A stretch of DNA of 36,660 bases from a virus. Made by a program: the position numbers and the translations under genes. The stretch is from the IMG/VR virus record IMGVR_UViG_3300046517_000382, positions 1-36,660 of that record; one strand, written 5' to 3'. This document shows, one piece after another, positions 29,280 to 36,660 of the stretch (position 1 is its first letter; the number at the start of each line of letters is the position of its first letter). A model generated the notes under the pieces. That model saw only the letters and a program-made list of their open reading frames with translations, was not told the origin of the DNA and searched no databases.

Positions 29280-29996
29280 ATGCGCAAGTTCGCACTCATT
29301 CTTTTGTTGCTGCCTGCGTTGGCACACGCGCAGTACTTCGGCGGTTATCTGTCCAAGTCGGGCGGCACAATAGCCGGTACTCTGGGCGTGACAGGCAATG
29401 TCAACGTTCAGGGAAGCCTCAACTCCACGAACAACACCCAGGCTGCGGGCCCGACCAACTCTGGCGTCGCTCTGGGCGGCGGACCTAACTTCGCTAGCGC
29501 GACCTTCTTCGACCAGACGCTGACGGCGAACAATCGCACGTCCGACGCAGTATTTATCACCGGCTGTATGCGGTTCCGGTTCAAGAATGACGCCGGAGAT
29601 ACTGCTCTTCCCTGGATGTCGGCATGTGGAGGCCAAGCTGGCGGCATCACGGCTATCACGTCCAACAGCGGCACGGGAAGCTGGACTCATACCGGCAACA
29701 TGGCTGTATCGGGCGCGCTGGTAGCAGGTAGCGGCACGCTGAACGTTTATTCAGCCAACGGCACTGCGGTTACAACGCCACACATAGTGACCGGCACCGT
29801 GACTCTCGCGTCCGGAACGGGAACAGCGACCTTTACCGGCAACGCTATATTTAGCAACACGACTTCCTACGTGTGCACGGCGACGAACACATCTACGAAT
29901 AGCGCGGTGCGTGCCACAAATGCTTCGGCATCGTCCGTGACGTTCAACTCCGGCGCCACTACTGACGTCATCGCGTATCAGTGTGTAGGAAATTGA
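29280..29996 (+). CDS. exported fibre-like beta-repeat protein
   Basis: 238 aa. Signal peptide MRKFALILLLLPALAHAQ with likely cut after AHA. The rest is Gly/Thr/Ser/Asn-rich with repeated short motifs (GGTIAGTLGVTGNVNVQGSL; SWTHTGNMAVSGALVAGS), resembling phage tail-fibre shafts. Signal peptides are unusual in virion fibres, so it may be a secreted adhesin-like moron. The 63 nt after it (29997-30059) hold no gene. Fits in the late operon on the same strand. Confidence 0.6.
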   Translation: MRKFALILLLLPALAHAQYFGGYLSKSGGTIAGTLGVTGNVNVQGSLNSTNNTQAAGPTNSGVALGGGPNFASATFFDQTLTANNRTSDAVFITGCMRFRFKNDAGDTALPWMSACGGQAGGITAITSNSGTGSWTHTGNMAVSGALVAGSGTLNVYSANGTAVTTPHIVTGTVTLASGTGTATFTGNAIFSNTTSYVCTATNTSTNSAVRATNASASSVTFNSGATTDVIAYQCVGN

Positions 29997-30059
29997 TCCG
30001 AACCACGAAGCGCTCCGAATGAGTGGATCTTCGAAAGCGCCACGAGCGGATAAAAACGA

Positions 30060-30716
30060 ATGGCACGCAAGAAGGCGGATCCCGAGATAAAAGCTTTCGC
30101 TGAGCGCCCTCGGCCTCCCGCATCGCTGTTCGACGCAGGCAACTGGTTCAGGCGCTTCATGCCCGCCGAAGGTGTGGCCGAATGGGTATCCAGGACGCTG
30201 CACAGCGAGCATTCTCCGCTCTACAACGCCGATCACCAGCACCTCAGAGATGCGGACGTAGAGTTCCTCTGGGCTGCGCAAGAGAACAGCCGGCAGATGC
30301 GCCGCGTGGTGGGCCAGTGCGAAGAAGTGACGTTTCGCTGTGGCGCCTGGCAGAAAGGCAGGCAAGAGCAACAGATGCACGAATGGTTCGGGCGAGTCCC
30401 GACCTACCTCATCACGCTTGATGCTATGTACGCCAACGAGTGCTCCGACGTAGAGTGGTGCGCGCTGATAGAACACGAGCTCTATCACATAGCGCAGAAG
30501 GTCGATGAGTTCGGTGCGCCAGCATTCACCAAGGACGGCTTGCCAAAGCTAGGTATCCGATCGCACGACGTGGAAGAGTTCGTCGGGATTGTCCGCCGCT
30601 ACGGCATAGGAGCGGGCGAAACGGCCAAGCTGATCGAGGCATCGCGCCGCGCTCCCGAAGTCGGCCACCTCAACATCGCGCAGGCTTGCGGCACATGCAT
30701 GCTCCGGGCGGCGTAA
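30060..30716 (+). CDS. putative phage metallopeptidase
   Basis: 218 aa. IEHELYHIAQ (about residue 142-151) is the HExxH zinc site of the PhageMetallopep family, preceded by WCAL and followed by a third ligand region (HDVEEFVGIVRRYG). N-terminal part has RPRPPASLFDAGNWFRRFM. These proteins are found between terminase-side genes in many phages; substrate unknown, perhaps host or capsid protein cleavage. Confidence 0.8.
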   Translation: MARKKADPEIKAFAERPRPPASLFDAGNWFRRFMPAEGVAEWVSRTLHSEHSPLYNADHQHLRDADVEFLWAAQENSRQMRRVVGQCEEVTFRCGAWQKGRQEQQMHEWFGRVPTYLITLDAMYANECSDVEWCALIEHELYHIAQKVDEFGAPAFTKDGLPKLGIRSHDVEEFVGIVRRYGIGAGETAKLIEASRRAPEVGHLNIAQACGTCMLRAA

Positions 30717-30747
30717 ATATTACCCGCGCATTACAGAGAATTGAAAA

Positions 30748-31245
30748 ATGGCAGCGCTCACAGATGACGTGAAAGCGTTCGTCGTGCAAGCGCTGGCGTG
30801 CTTTGACACTCCTACGCAGGTAGCGAACGCGGTAAAGGAAGAGTTCGGGTTAGAAATTACCCGGATGCAGGTGTCGACTTACGACCCGACGAAGTTCATG
30901 GGGCGCAACCTCAGCAAGAAGTGGCGCGAAATTTTCGAGGCGACTCGGAAGGCGTTTCTTGAGGATCAGGCTTCTATCCCGATTGCTAATCAGAACTTCC
31001 GGCTGCGCGCGCTCAACAACCTTTATCAGAACGCCGCAACTCGCGGCAATGCCGCCCTCGCCGCTCAATTGCTCGAGCAGGCGGCGAAGGAATCGGGCGG
31101 CTCATTTACAAATCGTCGAGAGATGACTGGCAAGGATGGCGCCCCACTGATCCCAACAAAGAGCGCCCAGGAAATGACGGATGACGAACTCGCCGCCTAC
31201 ATTGGAGCAAGCGGCGCAAGAACTTTGGATACGCCGCAGGGCTAG
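30748..31245 (+). CDS. terS: small terminase-like protein (DUF2280)
   Basis: 165 aa. Begins ALTDDVKAFVVQALACFDTP, followed by VANAVKEEFGLEITRMQV and WREIFEATRKAFLED, the DUF2280 pattern. DUF2280 genes sit immediately upstream of the large terminase and act as, or replace, TerS, which recognises the packaging site. The 3' end overlaps the terL start by 65 nt. Confidence 0.8.
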   Translation: MAALTDDVKAFVVQALACFDTPTQVANAVKEEFGLEITRMQVSTYDPTKFMGRNLSKKWREIFEATRKAFLEDQASIPIANQNFRLRALNNLYQNAATRGNAALAAQLLEQAAKESGGSFTNRREMTGKDGAPLIPTKSAQEMTDDELAAYIGASGARTLDTPQG

Positions 31246-32725
31246 AGAGGACGTACTCTCCTACGCCCAAGCCATCGAGATACCGGGCAAGCCTGCCGGC
31301 GAAGATCCAGACACGGAATTCTTCGAGCCTATCGAAACGACGATGGCGCAGCACCACCGCCTCATTCTCGAGACGATGGAGAGGGTGAGCAAGACGCCGC
31401 ACGGCCGGGCCATGTTCTTCATGCCGCCTGGTAGCGCGAAATCGACTTACGCTTCCGTCGTGTTCCCCTCGCGGTATCTTGGCGCGGAAAAGAATCGCAA
31501 GGTCATTCTCGCCAGCTACGGCGACGACCTCGCCCGCAAGATGGGACGCCGTACCCGCTCGATCATCAAGCAGAAGCGGTTCAAGGGGATTTACGGCTGC
31601 GAACTGACGACTGAATCGTCCGCAGCACAAGAATTTTCGCTGACGAACGGTAGCGAGTACATCGCGACCGGTATTCTCGGCGGCGTCACTGGTAACCGCG
31701 CCAACGGCATCATCATTGATGACCCGGTTAAGGGCCGCGAGCAGGCTGATTCTCCAACGATCCGTGACAAGACGTGGGATGCCTATAACGACGACCTGAA
31801 AACTCGTCTCATCCCTGGCGGCTGGGTCGTCATCATCCAGACCCGCTGGCACGAAGACGACCTCGCCGGCCGCATCCTTCCTGAAGACTGGAAGGGCGAA
31901 AGCGGCCCGATCATGTGCCGCGACGGCAACGTCTGGGAAGTCGTCTGTCTGCAGGCGCGCTGCGAAGTCCAGAACGACCCGCTTGGTCGAAAGATCGGCG
32001 AATACCTGTGGCCGCAATGGTTCACCGAAAAGCACTGGGCGCAGTTTCAGAACAACGTCCGCACGTGGGCATCGCTCTATCAGCAGTTGCCACGTCCGCT
32101 GGAGGGCACGCTGTTCAAGGTCGAGAACATGCTGGTCGACGGCGCTCCGGTGCCGTGGCCGCAGCGCTGCGATTATGTGTTCGCCATTCTCGACTCTGCT
32201 CTCAAGGCGGGTGACAAGAACGATGGCACGGGCGTGACCTACTTCGCCCGCAATCGTCACATCGGGCACAAACTGATTATTCTCGATTGGGACATAACCC
32301 AGATCGAGAGTGACCTGATCGCCGAGTGGTTCCCGAACGTGATGTCGCGAGTCGAGGAGCTGGCGAGGCTCTGCGGCGCGCGCATGGGTAGTGCCGGGAG
32401 CTTCGTTGAGGACAAGGGCAGCGGTATCACGCTCCTTCAGCGGGCGGCACGTAGCGGCTGGCCTGCTCAGGCTATCGACAGCAAGTTGACCTCCATGAGC
32501 AAAGACGCCCGCGGCACGGGCGTATCCGATTTTGTCCATAGCGGCGACGTGAAAATCAGCGAGCACGCCTACAACAAGATTGTTGAATACAAGGGGCGGG
32601 CTCAAAACCACTTCCTTAGCCAGTTCTTCGGTTATCGGCTGGGCATTCCCAACCAGGCGGACGACCTGTACGACACGGGCGTCTACGGCATTGCAATCGG
32701 CCTAGGAGATTCTGACGGCCTGTAA
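31181..32725 (+). CDS. terL: terminase large subunit
   Basis: 514 aa. ATPase motifs: MPPGSAKSTYAS (Walker A, about residue 85-96), GIIIDDPVKG (Walker B, about 181-190), TRWHEDD. The nuclease half has the acidic residues of an RNase-H-like fold in FAILDSALKAGD, VEDKGSG and ADDLYDTGVYG. It drives DNA into the prohead and cuts the concatemer. Start ATG 31181 lies inside terS. A 501-codon frame on the other strand is a shadow. Confidence 0.95.
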   Translation: MTNSPPTLEQAAQELWIRRRAREDVLSYAQAIEIPGKPAGEDPDTEFFEPIETTMAQHHRLILETMERVSKTPHGRAMFFMPPGSAKSTYASVVFPSRYLGAEKNRKVILASYGDDLARKMGRRTRSIIKQKRFKGIYGCELTTESSAAQEFSLTNGSEYIATGILGGVTGNRANGIIIDDPVKGREQADSPTIRDKTWDAYNDDLKTRLIPGGWVVIIQTRWHEDDLAGRILPEDWKGESGPIMCRDGNVWEVVCLQARCEVQNDPLGRKIGEYLWPQWFTEKHWAQFQNNVRTWASLYQQLPRPLEGTLFKVENMLVDGAPVPWPQRCDYVFAILDSALKAGDKNDGTGVTYFARNRHIGHKLIILDWDITQIESDLIAEWFPNVMSRVEELARLCGARMGSAGSFVEDKGSGITLLQRAARSGWPAQAIDSKLTSMSKDARGTGVSDFVHSGDVKISEHAYNKIVEYKGRAQNHFLSQFFGYRLGIPNQADDLYDTGVYGIAIGLGDSDGL

Positions 32726-32738
32726 CTGACAAAACCAC

Positions 32739-34153
32739 ATGGCAGAAATCAATATCACAGGATCGGCGCTATCCTCGAGCCTGACTGATCTGCTCATGGC
32801 GGATGACATCATTCCAGGTGCTGAGCCGTCGTACCAGTTGTGCAAGACGATTTACGCGTTTCATCCGCTCGGCTCAAAGATCGTAGATCAGCCGATCAAA
32901 CTGGCGATGAGCCAGAAGCGAACGATCTCGATTCCGAACAGCCCAGAGGAAAGGATTCGTGAGGCTTTCGAACGAAAGTGGGACGAGATCGGAGCGAACA
33001 AATACATCGCAAACACATGGCGCCTGGCCAAGATTTATGGCGCTGCAGCTTTGGTCTTTGGCGCTAAAGGCGTTGATACCAATACGCTGATCAAACCCGA
33101 AGATCTCGCGAAGAAAGATCTGTACTTCAATGCGCTCGACCCGCTGAACACTGCCGGGTCGCTGGTGCTGAATCAGGACCCTAACGCGCCGGACTTCCAG
33201 AAGCCCACCATTATCACGGCCGCAGGACAGGCATATCACCCCTCCCGGTCGCTGGTCTTCTTCAACGAAGACCCGCTGTACATCGAGTACACGAACTCGG
33301 CTTACGGCTACACCGGCCGTTCGGTCTATCAGCGCGCTCTCTTTCCGCTGAAGTCGTTTGTTCAGACGATGGTGGCCGACGATATGGTGGCCCGCAAGGT
33401 CGGCGTCATCGTCGCCAAGATGAAACAGGCCGGATCGATCGCCGACCGCGCGATGGCTGTGTTTCAGGGGATCAAGCGAAACGTCGTCAAGGAGGCGCAG
33501 ACCAACAACGTCATCAACATTACTCCCGAAGAGGGAATTGAGACGCTGAATCTGCTGAACGCTGACGGTGCACTCACAACGGCCCGGAAGAACATCCTCG
33601 AGAACATCGCTGCTGCTGTCCCGCAGCCAGCCAAGTTGCTCAACTCCGAGTCGTACGCGGAAGGATTCGGCGAAGGCACGGAAGACGCCAAGGACATTGT
33701 TCGCTACATCGAGCACGAGCAGCAGACGGCAAAGCCTATCTTCACGTTCTTTGATCGGATCGTGATGCGGCTTGCGTGGACTGAGGAGTTTTACAAGACG
33801 ATCCAAGCTGAGGTTCCAGAATACAAGAACGTCCCGTACCACAAGGCGTTCTACGACTGGGCGAATGCTTTCGAGGCTGAATGGCCTTCCCTCCTCGTGG
33901 AGCCGGAATCGAAGCTCGTCGAAGTCGACGACATCAAGCTCAAAAGCATCATCGCAGCGATCGAAGTGCTTCTACCCAACCTCGACCCGGACAACAAGGC
34001 CAGGTTGGTCGAATGGGCGGCCAGCAACATCAACGAGTCGAAGCACCTGTTCTCGAATCCGCTGGAACTTGATTACGATGATCTGAGGAGTTACGTGCCG
34101 CCCACGCCTCCCGAAAATCCTGACGCTCCGCCTCCATTCTCCGGCCGCTCCTG

Positions 34154-34154
<1 letters not shown>
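32739..34154 (+). CDS. portal protein (DUF1073 family)
   Basis: 471 aa. Starts after 13 nt from terL. LLMADDIIPGAEPSYQLCKT, VDQPIKLAMSQKRTI, KIYGAAALVFGAKG, and the tail domain GEGTEDAKDIVRYIEHEQQ correspond to the DUF1073 group of portal proteins (also called Acb1-like in some databases). Forms the ring at the capsid vertex through which DNA passes. The C-terminus is Pro-rich (PPTPPENPDAPPP). Its stop shares one base with the next ATG. Confidence 0.85.

Positions 34155-36660
<2,506 letters not shown>

Noticed and set aside
31106-32611. Long frame (501 codons, -) opposite terL
   Set aside because: Shadow of terL; no domain and no neighbouring minus-strand genes.
32874-33842. Frame of 322 codons (-) opposite the portal gene
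   Set aside because: Shadow; composition is not protein-like and the portal family match is clear.

Overview
The window is most of a temperate, lambda-like prophage, probably of a tailed siphovirus- or podovirus-type phage, integrated in a proteobacterial chromosome. The high GC content, the PrtN-type regulator beside the integrase, the DUF2280 and DUF1073 packaging genes and the host DUF2142 membrane protein suggest a Burkholderia-like betaproteobacterium. That host assignment is inference. The left chromosome/prophage border lies somewhere in 508-780. The right end of the phage runs off the window inside a head-maturation gene.

Layout. 1-507: host flank. 508-2089: integrase (+) with repeated arm-type motifs, convergent with a small PrtN/excisionase-like gene (-). 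2142-11353: leftward early operon of tightly coupled genes (many 4-nt ATGA overlaps) holding a YqaJ-type exonuclease with a probable annealing partner, a PAPS-reductase-like protein, an HNH nuclease and many small accessory proteins. 11386-12644: about 1.26 kb with no credible gene, packed with RNA helices whose G-U pairs and GNRA loop fit only the minus strand; it forms the leader of the leftward operon. 12651-13635: immunity region with PL and PR promoters, a LexA-like cleavable repressor and seven copies of a GTGAG-core operator motif. 13636-25901: rightward early operon: Cro/YdaS-like protein, HTH regulator, O-like replication initiator with iterons inside it, primase-helicase, a small protein with an SSB-like acidic tail, two wHTH regulators, NinB, NinG, putative late antiterminator Q, a GIY-YIG homing endonuclease and a NinI-like phosphatase. 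25921-26019: a promoter-terminator pair resembling pR'/tR' of lambda. 26036-27100: tiny genes, two tRNA-like cloverleaves and a second structured RNA ending in a terminator. 27115-36660: late genes: metallophosphoesterase, exported fibre-like protein, phage metallopeptidase, TerS, TerL, portal, Mu-F-like head morphogenesis protein and an incomplete fusion protein.

Working together: the repressor binds the operator clusters on both sides of its gene and shuts PL and PR. On induction (Ser/Lys self-cleavage type repressor) PL makes the long RNA and then the recombination genes, while PR makes Cro, replication and nin-like proteins up to Q. Q would then let RNA polymerase starting at 25956 pass the terminator at 26019 into the RNA elements and the packaging genes.

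Most unusual content: the giant leader RNA (11386-12644), a 91-nt three-way-junction RNA in the same operon (10162-10252), the tRNA-like plus structured RNA block (26579-27100), a homing endonuclease that carries a recoded copy of the Q C-terminus, and one polypeptide that joins an ADP-ribosyltransferase, a Nudix hydrolase and a DUF2213 head protein (34986-36660).
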